NCBI GenBank assembly: GCA_020723325.1
Contig: DYJD01000017.1
Span: 1 to 64,000 of the forward strand
DNA from: Desulfosudis oleivorans
Lineage (GTDB): Bacteria > Desulfobacterota > Desulfobacteria > Desulfobacterales > SURF-7
Length of the DNA stretch: 64,000 bases
Direction of reading: 5' to 3'
A program made the position numbers and the translations under genes. Positions within the stretch are counted from its first letter, which is position 1, and each line of letters opens with the position of its first letter. The notes beneath the pieces were generated by a model. That model saw only the letters and a list, made by a program, of their open reading frames with translations, searched no databases and was not told where the DNA came from. Shown here piece by piece: positions 17,520 through 29,721 of the stretch.

Positions 17520-18215
17520 TCAATCTCGATTAAATAGATATTCGATGGAATTGAGGCCGTCGCCGATTTCAACCGCCAGCATCTGGGCCAAGGCGTTCAG
17601 GATGATGATGGCGTTTTTATCCGCATCCTTCTTGGGTACGTTCTCAGTGCGTTTGAGAATCCCATGATTCACTTGCTGGACCCTGGCATAGTGCTGATCC
17701 AACTGGGTGAGCTCCAGATCGGGAATCCTGCCTTTTCGATATTCAAAATATTGGCGCAGCAGATAGATGGAGGTGGACCGGAAAATAGTTTCATCCAGGG
17801 TTGAAAAAGGCAGATGAAAACGCGCCATGGGTTTAAAAAAATTCATGATCGGACAATTGCTGGTGGCCATGATGATGCCGAGAATGGAGAACAGCCCCTC
17901 CTGGATGGCGGCCTGTTTCAGATAGGTTCTTTCCGGCGTGGTGCACATGACCATGCAATGGTCTGAGGAAATGGCATCCTTGAATTCATTCAGCAACTCG
18001 GCAATGTTTACGGCAATGGGACAATCCGGATGGGTTGCTTTGGCCAGGGTGCAACAGGCGCATTGGTGGTATTCAAGCCTGGTCCACTCCGGTTTTTGCC
18101 GCATTTCCGGCCGTACAAGCTTAATGGTGCCCGGATCAAGAGAAAGCACGAATTTTTTAACACTGCCGTCGTTGAACCGGAATTGATATTGAATATGATA
18201 AAGCTGATCAGCCAT
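17520..18215 (-). CDS. Uncharacterised cytoplasmic protein with a Cys cluster
   Basis: The ATG at 18215 behind AGAGAGGG gives 231 residues; a frame start at 18251 is less likely. The N-terminus (YHIQYQFRFNDGS, FVLSLDPGTI) is beta-rich and is followed by CACCTLAKATHPDCP, a CxCC...C set that could bind a metal, and later by CMVMC and a helical C-terminal half. I do not recognise a characterised family; similar proteins seem to occur as hypothetical proteins in delta-proteobacteria. It precedes the GDPD gene. Confidence 0.65.
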   Translation of the reverse strand: MADQLYHIQYQFRFNDGSVKKFVLSLDPGTIKLVRPEMRQKPEWTRLEYHQCACCTLAKATHPDCPIAVNIAELLNEFKDAISSDHCMVMCTTPERTYLKQAAIQEGLFSILGIIMATSNCPIMNFFKPMARFHLPFSTLDETIFRSTSIYLLRQYFEYRKGRIPDLELTQLDQHYARVQQVNHGILKRTENVPKKDADKNAIIILNALAQMLAVEIGDGLNSIEYLFNRD

Positions 18216-18308
18216 GCGCCCTCTCTTTGCCGTTTCGGCACTGTTATCCATTTATATGAAAATCTGCCTAAAGTGTCAACGGGACAGCTCGGGGCATCCC
18301 GCCGATGG

Positions 18309-18336
18309 GTAGGGGCGGTTCGCGAACCGCCCCTAC
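18309..18336. repeat. 28-bp GTAGGGG palindrome, intergenic copy
   Basis: Perfect arms GTAGGGGCGGTT / AACCGCCCCTAC around CGCG. Flanks GCCGATGG and GGCA.GGCAAGG resemble those of the copy at 30709, so the unit is longer than the palindrome. Confidence 0.9.
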
Positions 18337-18351
18337 GGCACGGCAAGGTAT

Positions 18352-18433
18352 TCTATCATTTTTATAAATGACAGCGCGCAGCGCTATCACAACTTTAGTC
18401 ACTTTAGCGCACTTTAGCGCACTTAAAACTTTT
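18352..18433. repeat. ACTTTAGTCACTTTAG repeat after the VWA gene
   Basis: TCAT, AAATGACAGCGCGCAGCGCT, then tandem ACTTTAG(T/C)(C/G)CAC units and ACTTAAAAC. It begins directly after the TAG stop of the minus-strand VWA gene and is homologous to 22300-22390 after the ABC transporter binding-protein gene. Confidence 0.75.
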
Positions 18434-18434
18434 T

Positions 18435-19808
18435 CTACAGTATCAGTTCCTCGATAAACGCCGCCAACTGCCTAAGGTTCTGACAGGGCCGGACTTCATG
18501 ACAATAGGCCATATAGGTGCGCATCTCGCTGTCGCCGTCGCTCCAGAAACGTTCCGGCTCCGGATTCAGCCAGATCACCCGCCGGCATTTGCTGCGCATT
18601 TCAGCCAGGATATGCTCCCTGGGACTGAAATAATTGGAGCGGCCGTCGCCCACAATTATCAGGGTGGTTTTTTTATTCAGGATGGGCAGGTATTCTTTTT
18701 GAAAACGGGTGAGCATCTCGCCGTAGTCGGTCAGGGCATGATAATTGATGCCGGTTTCCGTCAGCACCCTTTCAATGGCCTCGTTCACATCGTATTTTTT
18801 AAATATTGTGGTTATCTCGGCCAGTTCAGACACAAAAATAAAACTATTCACCTGGCTGAAACAGTCCTGCAGGGAATAGATCATGTTCAGCATGAAACGG
18901 GAGGCGGCCCAGACCGAGCCGGAAACATCGCAAATGGTGACGATGCGGCCCTTGCGCGGCGGCCGTTTTTTATATACCACCTCAATGGGAACCCCCTGGT
19001 AGCGGCCGGCCCGTCTGAGGGTTTTTTTCACATCCAGAATCCCCCGGGTCTTTTTGGTCCATCTGCGGGTCACCATGTCTTTCAGTTTGCGCACAAGCTG
19101 GCCGATGATCTCGCGCATTTCCTCGGTTTCCTTACGGGTCAGGGAAGAAAAAAATTTTTCTCCCAATCCCTGTCCGGCCGGCTCGTTGGTTTTCACTTTT
19201 TTCAGACCATCGTTCTGCGGTTTTTTTTCATCCGTCAGCATGGCATGACCGGTCTCAAGACGGCGCTGAAAATAGGCTTTCAACTGTTGATCCGCCTGCC
19301 CCCCCTGCCCTTCAATCAACTGCATGATGCGCCCGCGCATCTGATTCAGCTTGAGCATGACTTCCAGGCGGCCGGACAATACCGCCAAATTGGATTTGAC
19401 GACTTTGGAGGTTTCCCGCTCCTGGGTCTGAATCTGTTGCAGTAATTCCATGAAGGCAATGGGCTCGCCATCCAGGAAATCCATTACTGCCTGGGATAAG
19501 GGGTCATGTTCGGTAGTCTCGCGCAGGACCGACAGTATTTCCCGGCGCTGGTCCGGTTGCACGGTTTGTTGATCCGCCCCGGTTTCTTCCGGGTTCAATT
19601 GATGAAAAAAAAGGCTGTAAAGCCGGTCAAAATGCGGCTGGTTCCTGCGGCTCTTGATGAAATTGGTTTTCAGGGCGGTCTTGAACTGGGGCTCTTCCAG
19701 GGGGTTCACCAGATTGAGATGGCGAACGCAATCCAGGACTTCCGAGGTGGAAACCTTCAAACCCGAGGCCCGGCAAAACGCTGCGAATTTCAGAATCAGA
19801 TTGACCAT
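18435..19808 (-). CDS. VWA-domain protein, CoxE-like
   Basis: The 457-residue product has a helical N-terminal part (about 1-250) and a von Willebrand A domain with the metal site DVSGSVWAASRF (DxSxS), the conserved THR-like LTDYGEM and IIVGDGRSN. Such proteins pair with MoxR-type ATPases and act as metal-insertion or complex-assembly chaperones. The MoxR gene lies 19 bases upstream on the same strand, which fits. No cox-type hydrogenase or dehydrogenase substrate is encoded nearby, so the client is unknown. Confidence 0.88.
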   Translation of the reverse strand: MVNLILKFAAFCRASGLKVSTSEVLDCVRHLNLVNPLEEPQFKTALKTNFIKSRRNQPHFDRLYSLFFHQLNPEETGADQQTVQPDQRREILSVLRETTEHDPLSQAVMDFLDGEPIAFMELLQQIQTQERETSKVVKSNLAVLSGRLEVMLKLNQMRGRIMQLIEGQGGQADQQLKAYFQRRLETGHAMLTDEKKPQNDGLKKVKTNEPAGQGLGEKFFSSLTRKETEEMREIIGQLVRKLKDMVTRRWTKKTRGILDVKKTLRRAGRYQGVPIEVVYKKRPPRKGRIVTICDVSGSVWAASRFMLNMIYSLQDCFSQVNSFIFVSELAEITTIFKKYDVNEAIERVLTETGINYHALTDYGEMLTRFQKEYLPILNKKTTLIIVGDGRSNYFSPREHILAEMRSKCRRVIWLNPEPERFWSDGDSEMRTYMAYCHEVRPCQNLRQLAAFIEELIL

Positions 19809-19827
19809 GGGTAAGGACCTGAGGTGA

Positions 19828-20733
19828 CTACACCAGTTTGGACAGGGATTTTTTCACCAGTTCCGTATCCGCCCGGTATTTACAGATAACATTCAAGGTG
19901 TCGGCCAGGGCTTCCTGGGAAATTTCCTCGATCTCAAGGGCCATCAGGGATCTGGCCCAATCCAGGGTTTCTGAAATGGAAGGTCTTTTTTTCAAATCCA
20001 GGTTGCGGATGCGGATGATGGTATCCACCAGCTTTTGCGCCAGGGCCGTATCAATGCCGGGAATCTTCATGGTGACGATACGGGCTTCCAGGTCCCGGTC
20101 AGGATAGTCGATATATAAATGGATGCAACGTCTTTTCAGGGCGTCGCTCATGTCCCGGTAATTGTTGGAAGTCAGCACCACAAAGGGGATGTGGACGGCC
20201 TTGCGGGTGCCCAGTTCCGGAATGGATACCTGGAAGTCGCTCAATAATTCCAGTAAAAAGGCTTCGAATTCCGGATCGGATTTATCCACTTCGTCAATGA
20301 GCAGAACCACCGGATCAGCGGAACTGATGGCTGTGAGCAAGGGCCGGGTTTGGATAAAACGTTCTGAAAAAAAGGCGTCATCCTGTTCGGCGATCTTGTC
20401 CACGGCCTCGGCCAATGAGGCTGCCTCGGAAATCACATCCTGGATTTTCTCCTTGACGATCTGGGTGTACAAGAGCTGCTTGGCATATTCCCATTCGTAC
20501 AAGGCCTTGGCCTCATCCAGGCCTTCATAGCATTGCAGCCGGATCAGTTTGCGGTTAAAGGTCTTGGCAATGGCTTTGGCGAGCTCGGTTTTACCGACCC
20601 CGGCCGGCCCTTCCACCAGCAATGGTTTTTGGGTGGCGCCTGCCAGAAAAACCACGGTGGCGACTTCCTTGGAAGCCAGATAGTCTGCCGCCGCAAGGCA
20701 GGTTTGGACATCCTCCACATTTTTAAATCCCAT
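19828..20733 (-). CDS. MoxR-family AAA+ ATPase
   Basis: The 301-residue product has Walker A GPAGVGKTEL, Walker B LLIDEVDKSDPE, sensor 1 (VLTSNNYRDM), an arginine-finger stretch (LKRRCIHLYIDYP) and sensor 2 region. MoxR ATPases remodel or activate enzyme complexes with a VWA partner, here the gene at 18435-19808. The two form a minus-strand pair with the ATPase first. Confidence 0.92.
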   Translation of the reverse strand: MGFKNVEDVQTCLAAADYLASKEVATVVFLAGATQKPLLVEGPAGVGKTELAKAIAKTFNRKLIRLQCYEGLDEAKALYEWEYAKQLLYTQIVKEKIQDVISEAASLAEAVDKIAEQDDAFFSERFIQTRPLLTAISSADPVVLLIDEVDKSDPEFEAFLLELLSDFQVSIPELGTRKAVHIPFVVLTSNNYRDMSDALKRRCIHLYIDYPDRDLEARIVTMKIPGIDTALAQKLVDTIIRIRNLDLKKRPSISETLDWARSLMALEIEEISQEALADTLNVICKYRADTELVKKSLSKLV

Positions 20734-20977
20734 GTGCCTGCATACTCCTTTAGTGGTGATCCCAACGGATTTTGCGTTTCACCATCACCCTATCCCGGAA
20801 AAGGTTCAAGATCAAATGGAAAAACCCTTTCCGGATTGTTTTGTTTATAAATCTGAAATAAGCAATGAAATCAAAAACCATTTTGCTTGACCTCTGATCG
20901 CCGATCTTTTATTAACGGACTGGGCATGGATTGAGAACTGTTCATGGGCCACAATACTAGAAGGCATCAGGGCAATC

Positions 20978-21080
20978 GCATTTGGTTTTCGGGGTCGGGG
21001 TCGCTATCGGTATCGGGGTCGAATTATATTTTTCGATTCCGATACCGACCCCGATACCAACCCCGAACAAAACCACATGC
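20978..21080. repeat. Long hairpin built from GGTATC/GGGGTC hexamers
   Basis: Left arm GCATTTGGTTTTCGGGGTCG continues with GGTATCGGGGTCG, and the right arm is its near mirror ending AAAACCACATGC, with about 8 bases of loop. The arms are about 46 bases. It sits in the divergent gap (20734-21126) between moxR and the zinc-ribbon gene; the rest of that gap shows nothing recognised. Confidence 0.75.
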
Positions 21081-21126
21081 AATCCTACTGCAAGGCATAG
21101 AAGATAAACGAAAAAGGAACGAAACC

Positions 21127-21276
21127 ATGCGCAAGTCCGAGCCGGTTGAGGTAAAATGCCCCAAATGCCATCGAACCGAAATTATCTACCTGCCCAAGGA
21201 AGAAGTGCCCTTATGCCCGGTCTGTAAAATCCGCATGGTAATCAATGAACTCTTGGATGAAGGCAAGTCTTATTGA
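21127..21276 (+). CDS. Small zinc-ribbon protein
   Basis: The ATG at 21127 follows an AAGGAAC ribosome site and gives 49 residues. Two CxxC pairs, KCPKCHR and LCPVCKI, are 23 residues apart and form a zinc ribbon or rubredoxin-like knuckle. The longer reading frame from 20944 runs through the hairpin repeat and is rejected. A regulatory or RNA-binding role is possible but unsupported. Confidence 0.65.
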   Translation: MRKSEPVEVKCPKCHRTEIIYLPKEEVPLCPVCKIRMVINELLDEGKSY

Positions 21277-21342
21277 ATGGATTTCCATGGAATCATGGCT
21301 GTCAGGTATGGATGAACTGTTGATTATTTTAAGGAGGGTTCA

Positions 21343-22254
21343 ATGAAAAAGCGATGGAGTGGGATGGGTCTGTTGATTTCGTTCTGGTTGGTTTCAGCCT
21401 TGTTCATGAGCTGTGCGCCGGATCAAAACAAATCACAAATGGATGAACAGTCTGTTGAAAAGGCAGTGGAAAAGGCCTTAAGCAAAAAACCGGCGGCCTC
21501 CACCCGCATGGATCTAACCAATCAATCCACCCTGGAAGCCATCATAAAGCGCGGCGAGTTGCGGGTGGGTTTTGAAGCCGGCTACATGCCCTTTGAAATG
21601 GCGGACAAGAAAGGCCAATTCGTGGGTTTTGACATTGACCTGGCCGAGGAAATGGCCAAGGCCATGGGCGTGAAACTGACCCTGGTGAATACCGCCTGGG
21701 ACGGCATCATTCCGGCTTTGATCACCGACAAATTCGATATCATCATGAGCGGCATGACCGTTACCCAGGAACGTAATCTGAAGGTGAATTTTGCCGATCC
21801 GTACATCGTCGTAGGCCAGACCATTCTCTTGAATCCCAAGCATAAAGACAAGGTGAAATCCTATAAAGATCTCAACGCGGCCGCTTTCACGGTTACTTCC
21901 AAACTGGGCACCACCGGCGAGCAGGCAGTGAAAAAACATATTCCCAACTGTACCTACAAATCCTTTGAAGCCGAAAGCGAAGCCATGCTGGAAGTGGTAA
22001 CCGGCAAGGCCGATGCCTATGTGTACGACAAGCCCAATTGCGTGGTCTTCATGGCCGAACAAGGCGCGGACAAACTCATCTTCCTGGATGAGCCCTTCAC
22101 CTATGAGCCCCTGGCCTGGGCCATCCGCAAAGGTGATCCGGATTTTCTCAACTGGCTGAATCATTTCCTGCGCCAGTATAAAAACGACGGCCGCTATGAT
22201 ACCTTGTACAACAAATGGATTCTGAGCACGGATTGGTATCAGAATGTAAAATAA
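21343..22254 (+). CDS. Polar amino acid ABC transporter, substrate-binding protein
   Basis: The 303-residue product has a signal peptide ending near SCAPD (possible lipoprotein Cys, weak lipobox), a short Lys/Glu-rich linker and an SBP_bac_3 domain from about residue 60: LRVGFEAGYMPFEM, GFDIDLAEEMAK, the PALITDKFDIIMSGMT hinge, and LNWLNHFLRQ near the end. The family binds amino acids and hands them to the permease. It is the first gene of an operon with the permease and ATPase. A repeat element begins directly after its stop. Confidence 0.9.
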   Translation: MKKRWSGMGLLISFWLVSALFMSCAPDQNKSQMDEQSVEKAVEKALSKKPAASTRMDLTNQSTLEAIIKRGELRVGFEAGYMPFEMADKKGQFVGFDIDLAEEMAKAMGVKLTLVNTAWDGIIPALITDKFDIIMSGMTVTQERNLKVNFADPYIVVGQTILLNPKHKDKVKSYKDLNAAAFTVTSKLGTTGEQAVKKHIPNCTYKSFEAESEAMLEVVTGKADAYVYDKPNCVVFMAEQGADKLIFLDEPFTYEPLAWAIRKGDPDFLNWLNHFLRQYKNDGRYDTLYNKWILSTDWYQNVK

Positions 22255-22390
22255 AAAAAGTTATAAGTGACTAAAGTGAGACTAAAGTGAGCTAAAGTTA
22301 AGGACTTTACGTCATTTTAAATAATGGAGCGCAGCGACTCCTCAACTTTAGTCACTTAAAACTTTAGTCACTTAAAACTTATCTTAAAAC
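22255..22390. repeat. ACTAAAGTGAG inverted repeat inside the ABC transporter operon
   Basis: Direct units AGTGACTAAAGTGAGACTAA on the left and the mirrored AACTTTAGTCACTTAAAAC units on the right. It starts at the base after the binding-protein stop codon and fills the gap to the permease gene. Homologous to 18352-18433. Confidence 0.75.
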
Positions 22391-22415
22391 CTTCCTTTCC
22401 CTGGATTGAACTTAT

Positions 22416-23441
22416 ATGCCCTTTGCCTCTGTTCGTGCGCTTCAAGGCCTGAAAAGTAAAGCCCGTCGCAACTACTTCCTATCGGTTTTGCTTTTTTGTG
22501 GTATCATGCTCGGCTCTATCTGGCTCTTGTACTATGCCACGCTGCAGATCGATTATGTCTGGCGCTGGTACCGCATTCCCCAATATTTTCTGTTCCATGA
22601 CAAAACCGAAATCAAGTCCCAGACCAGGGGAAAAGTGGAAAGCGTCCACCGGGAAGGCGCCGAGATCGTGGTGCGCATCAAGGAAAAGGATAGCAAGACA
22701 GAGACCTATCGACTACCGGATAAGGACGTCAGGGTTACCCAGGGCGAAATGATATATCCCGGCGATATCCTGGCCACCCACTCGGAATGGAAAGCCGGCA
22801 TCCTGATGCAGGGTTTGTGGATCACCCTGGAAGTCAGTTTCATCGCCATCATCATCGGCATCGTGCTGGGTCTGTTTGCCGGTCTGGCCAGGATCTCGGA
22901 CAATCCAGCCCTGAAATGGACCACCATCACCTATATCGAATTGATCCGGGGTTCGCCCTTGCTGGTCCAGATTTTTATCTGGTATTTTGTGCTGGGCACC
23001 CTGATTAATACCCTTTTGGCCAAACACGGCATTTCCAAAATTCCGGACCTGTGGTTCGGGGTGCTGGCCTTGGCCGGCTTTGTGGGCGCCTATGTGGCGG
23101 AAATCGTGCGGGCCGGCATCCAGTCCATCCACCGGGGCCAAAGCGAGGCGTCCCGCTCCCTGGGCATGACCTATGTTCAGAGCATGATTCATATCATTCT
23201 GCCCCAGGCTTTCCGGCGCATCATCCCACCTTTGGCCGGCCAGTTCATCAGCCTGATCAAGGACTCTTCCCTGCTGGGCATCATCGCCATCCGCGAGCTG
23301 GCCAAGGCCACCCGGGAAGTGGTCACCACCAGCCTGCAACCCTTTGAACTATATTTTGTTTGTGCTTTGCTCTATCTGGCGCTCACTTTCACCCTGTCCA
23401 TGTTGTTGCAGTATCTTGAAAGGAGGATGCTCAACCAGTGA
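22416..23441 (+). CDS. Amino acid ABC transporter permease with a soluble insert
   Basis: The 341-residue product belongs to the HisM/GlnP family. After the first membrane helix (about 22-42) comes a non-membrane stretch (about 55-125) with [19 protein letters not shown], and PGDILATH that looks like a small beta-domain, not found in standard permeases. The remaining helices hold the EAA loop ([16 protein letters not shown]). Only its substrate specificity is open; the insert may contact the binding protein (inference). It overlaps the ATPase start by four bases. Confidence 0.88.
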   Translation: MPFASVRALQGLKSKARRNYFLSVLLFCGIMLGSIWLLYYATLQIDYVWRWYRIPQYFLFHDKTEIKSQTRGKVESVHREGAEIVVRIKEKDSKTETYRLPDKDVRVTQGEMIYPGDILATHSEWKAGILMQGLWITLEVSFIAIIIGIVLGLFAGLARISDNPALKWTTITYIELIRGSPLLVQIFIWYFVLGTLINTLLAKHGISKIPDLWFGVLALAGFVGAYVAEIVRAGIQSIHRGQSEASRSLGMTYVQSMIHIILPQAFRRIIPPLAGQFISLIKDSSLLGIIAIRELAKATREVVTTSLQPFELYFVCALLYLALTFTLSMLLQYLERRMLNQ

Positions 23442-24169
23442 TTGAGGTTCGCAATCTTTATAAAACCTTTCGGGCGCCCCATGAGGTTCGCGCCCTGGTG
23501 GATGTCTCCTGTAGGATAAATGCCGGTGAAGTCGTTGTGGTGATCGGCCCCTCCGGTTCCGGTAAAAGCACCCTGCTGCGCTGCCTGAATCATCTGGAAT
23601 CAGCAGATAAGGGCCATATCATCATCGACGGCGTGGATCTGCTCCACCCCAAAACAAATATCAACGCGGTCCGGGCCGAAGTGGGTATGGTCTTCCAGTC
23701 CTTCAACTTGTTCCCCCACAAATCCGTGCTGGCCAACATCACCCTGGCCCAACGGGTGGTGCGCAAACGCTCCAAAAAAGAGGCGGAAGACAAGGCCATG
23801 GCCCTGCTTAAAAAAGTCGGAATTGCCGACAAAACCAATGCCTATCCGGATCAGCTTTCCGGCGGCCAGCAGCAGCGGGTGGCCATTGCCCGGGCCCTGG
23901 CCATGGACCCGAAAATCATGCTGTTCGACGAGCCCACTTCCGCCCTGGACCCGGAAATGATCGGTGAAGTGCTGGATGTCATGAAGACCCTGGCCAAGGA
24001 AGGCATGACCATGGTGGTGGTCACCCATGAAATGGGCTTTGCCCGGGAAGTGGCCGACCGCATAATTTTCATGGACCAAGGCGCCATTCTGGAAGACGGC
24101 CCGCCCGAGCATTTCTTTACCAGCCCCACCCATGACCGCACCAAATTGTTTCTCAGCCAAATTCTGTAG
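23438..24169 (+). CDS. Polar amino acid ABC transporter, ATP-binding protein
   Basis: The 243-residue product starts at a GTG overlapping the permease stop. It has Walker [10 protein letters not shown], the Q loop [11 protein letters not shown], signature LSGGQQQR, Walker [13 protein letters not shown] and the switch histidine in VVTHEMGF, all as in GlnQ/HisP proteins. It energises the permease of the same operon. Confidence 0.95.
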   Translation: MIEVRNLYKTFRAPHEVRALVDVSCRINAGEVVVVIGPSGSGKSTLLRCLNHLESADKGHIIIDGVDLLHPKTNINAVRAEVGMVFQSFNLFPHKSVLANITLAQRVVRKRSKKEAEDKAMALLKKVGIADKTNAYPDQLSGGQQQRVAIARALAMDPKIMLFDEPTSALDPEMIGEVLDVMKTLAKEGMTMVVVTHEMGFAREVADRIIFMDQGAILEDGPPEHFFTSPTHDRTKLFLSQIL

Positions 24170-24252
24170 CAATGCAAATGTTGACTAAAAGAATATAAGT
24201 CAATATACTCGGGCTGTTCTCAAGACATGATCCCAAATCGTGAGCTGCCTAC

Positions 24253-27576
<3,324 letters not shown>

Positions 27577-27611
27577 CCCCCAGTCAAGCAACCACGAGCA
27601 CGAAAAAACGG

Positions 27612-28001
27612 TCAGGTCTCTTTATCTGATTTTCCTAAATCCTTGCCCTTTTCTCCGCCCTTCAAATTCTTGATGGTATCAATGATCCCGGGAATGGATT
27701 CGATCAGACCCTCGAATTTCCCGGGCTTGGTGGGCAGGAAGGACACTTTGTCCTCCTGGATGATGATGAAGCCGATGGGATCCACCCTGGCGCCGCCGGC
27801 GCCGCCGCCGGAAAAATTTTCCGAATCGCGCGCATGGCCTTCTTCCGTGCCCCCAACGCCGAATCCCACCATGATCCGGGACACAGGCACTACTTTTTTA
27901 TCTCCCAGAATAATGGGTTTGCCCACCACCGTCTCAGTGGAGGAAATCTTATGGAGTTGTTCCATTATGGCGGCAAGGGTGTCTTTTAATTTGGTAGACA
28001 T
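27612..28001 (-). CDS. GerW/YtfJ-family protein (sporulation-type name)
   Basis: The 129-residue product fits the YtfJ (GerW) family: VGKPIILGDKKVVPVSRIMVG, then GGGGxGGARVDPIGF and VSFLPTKPG with a Gly-rich middle. In Bacillus the family protects germinating spores, yet this organism is most likely a non-sporulating Gram-negative, where the role is unknown. The gene sits two bases after a DUF2953-like gene, the same neighbour as ytfI-ytfJ in Bacillus. Confidence 0.85.
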   Translation of the reverse strand: MSTKLKDTLAAIMEQLHKISSTETVVGKPIILGDKKVVPVSRIMVGFGVGGTEEGHARDSENFSGGGAGGARVDPIGFIIIQEDKVSFLPTKPGKFEGLIESIPGIIDTIKNLKGGEKGKDLGKSDKET

Positions 28002-28003
28002 TT

Positions 28004-28588
28004 TCAGCTCCTCTTTGTCAGTTTTCGATACATTCTGATCAATTTCATTTTAGGCAGGCGCCCAAACAGCCACATGGTTTCCATGAGGAAACCATAGATT
28101 TGAAAACCGGCTTCGATCTTCATGCGGCCCTGGGGCGTCAGAGTTGTGAAATCCGGATGAAAAATCAGTGCACATTTTTTTCCCAGGGCCGGTTTTGCTG
28201 ACGCCAGCAGGCCGGTCAGCAGTCCGGTAATGTCAGGGGCTCCCAGGCCGCCTTGGAGGGAAATTCTGGCAAAATGATATTTCCGTTCCAGCATTCCCTT
28301 GAGGAATTGCAGGCAGACGCCCGATACCTGATAAACAGTTACCAAATCTTCCTTTAAAATCCTCCAATAATTACTTTTGGTTTTTGCTTGGACGGCATTG
28401 GCTGTTCGGCTTGGTTTCCGGCTGCTTTTCCACGAATGTGAAATAGTAAACGGATAGAAGCGGATGACCAAGGGCCCGCTGGAAACGGATTCCGAACAAT
28501 ATTGAAAGGAAATTCCCACAGGGATAAAAAGCATATAAATGATAAGCAGCAGAAAAATGCCTGATATGATGACGGCAAGCATATGCAT
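28004..28588 (-). CDS. DUF2953-like membrane protein
   Basis: From ATG 28588 the product is 194 residues; a TTG at 28672 would add 28. It has an N-terminal hydrophobic helix (HMLAVIISGIFLLLI), a beta-like LVIRFYPF stretch, a helical middle and a C-terminal ARISLQGGLGAPDITG segment with LTGLLAS. DUF2953 proteins resemble Bacillus YtfI. It lies directly upstream of the YtfJ-like gene on the same strand. Confidence 0.7.
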   Translation of the reverse strand: MHMLAVIISGIFLLLIIYMLFIPVGISFQYCSESVSSGPLVIRFYPFTISHSWKSSRKPSRTANAVQAKTKSNYWRILKEDLVTVYQVSGVCLQFLKGMLERKYHFARISLQGGLGAPDITGLLTGLLASAKPALGKKCALIFHPDFTTLTPQGRMKIEAGFQIYGFLMETMWLFGRLPKMKLIRMYRKLTKRS

Positions 28589-28918
28589 GAATTTATCGCC
28601 TCTGGATCTGTAGGAAGCAAGCAGCTTTAGCCGAAATGTTCTGAATATGCCTTGAACAGGGTCCGGTGTCAAGATTCATCGCTATCATCTCCGCTGAGTT
28701 AAAATAATTTATATAAAATTATGTGGCAATTTATCGAAAATTGTTATAATGGAGTCATAATTCCTTCCGAAATTACAGTTTTTCCTCCCGTTAATGATTA
28801 AACAGCATTGACCTTCAAAAAAAGTATGCACCTTCTCTGGAAGAAGGCGCTATTGGTAATCGTATGAGAGGATAAGCATATTCTTTTACTAACATTATCC
28901 AATTTCAAAGGAGGGCCG

Positions 28919-29593
28919 ATGAAAAAAACTATGGTTTTTTTATGCTTCATGTTGCTGGCATTTGGAATTCCGGTTGAGTGCCGGGCCACATTGCTGCATC
29001 TGACAGACCTTGACGAAAATGTTGTATTTGACACGGTTTCCGGACAATATTGGCTTTGGGATGTCAATCAATTTGTAGGAAAAACTTATGAGCAACAACT
29101 TGAATCCATCGAAACCGAATATAATCAGAAGGAGTATTTTGGTTTGTCGGGCTGGCATATGGCCACGTTGGATGAAATGAATCTTTTATGGAACAATACA
29201 ACCGAAGAAACCGAAGAAGAATTAAGGAATTATGAATTATGGAATAATTTTAATAAAACATATGCCTATGAAAGTACCACGATGAAGTATTACGAAATAT
29301 ATGCTCGCTACGACAATACATCTCCTGACGGCGAATTGGTTGATATAGCGTGTGTTGGGAAGATATATTACTATACTGGTTTGGGGGAGCCGGGAACGAG
29401 TTGGACGAAACCTAAGTACTATGTCACAGATTTGGGAGAATATTCAGAAGCACACGATTTATCAGCTAATTGGCTTGGTGCCTGGGTAACAACGACACCA
29501 CCTCCTCAGCCGGTGCCGGAGCCGACCACCATGCTTTTATTCGGTCTAAGCCTCCTGGGCATAACAGGCTATCGGAAATTTTTTTTAAAGTAA
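28919..29593 (+). CDS. PEP-CTERM exosortase substrate protein
   Basis: The 224-residue product has a signal peptide (about 1-23), a mature part that begins LLHLTDLDENVVFDTVSGQYWLW and contains GWHMATLDEMN, a pattern seen in surface proteins with a DUF1566-like fold, and a C-terminal sorting signal: VPEPTTM, a hydrophobic helix and a basic tail (YRKFFLK). PEP-CTERM proteins are processed by an exosortase and exported to the surface; no exosortase gene is in the window. AAGGAGGG precedes the ATG. Confidence 0.85.
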   Translation: MKKTMVFLCFMLLAFGIPVECRATLLHLTDLDENVVFDTVSGQYWLWDVNQFVGKTYEQQLESIETEYNQKEYFGLSGWHMATLDEMNLLWNNTTEETEEELRNYELWNNFNKTYAYESTTMKYYEIYARYDNTSPDGELVDIACVGKIYYYTGLGEPGTSWTKPKYYVTDLGEYSEAHDLSANWLGAWVTTTPPPQPVPEPTTMLLFGLSLLGITGYRKFFLK

Positions 29594-29615
29594 AAAGCAA
29601 TTGCGCAGGTAGTGA

Positions 29616-29690
29616 GACTGAAGGCTGAAAGCATAATTTAAGCGTGGATATGGTCCATTTGAATTTAGCAAAAGCCTTCAGCCTTCGGTC
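29616..29690. repeat. GACTGAAGGCTGAA inverted repeat
   Basis: GACTGAAGGCTGAA (29616) and its mirror GCCTTCAGCCTTCGGTC (29674-29690) flank a 44-base spacer between two convergent genes. Same family as 10104-10172. Confidence 0.75.
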
Positions 29691-29721
29691 TTACTTTACC
29701 TGATTGCTACCCCCTGCCCTG

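Noticed and set aside
20944-21276. Long reading frame of 110 residues covering the zinc-ribbon gene
   Set aside because: The first 61 residues are translation of the hexamer hairpin repeat; the good ribosome site and zinc-ribbon sequence start at 21127.
28673-28918. c-di-GMP riboswitch before the PEP-CTERM gene
   Set aside because: The hairpin CACCTTCT-ctgg-AAGAAGG was noted, but no conserved GEMM motif was found.
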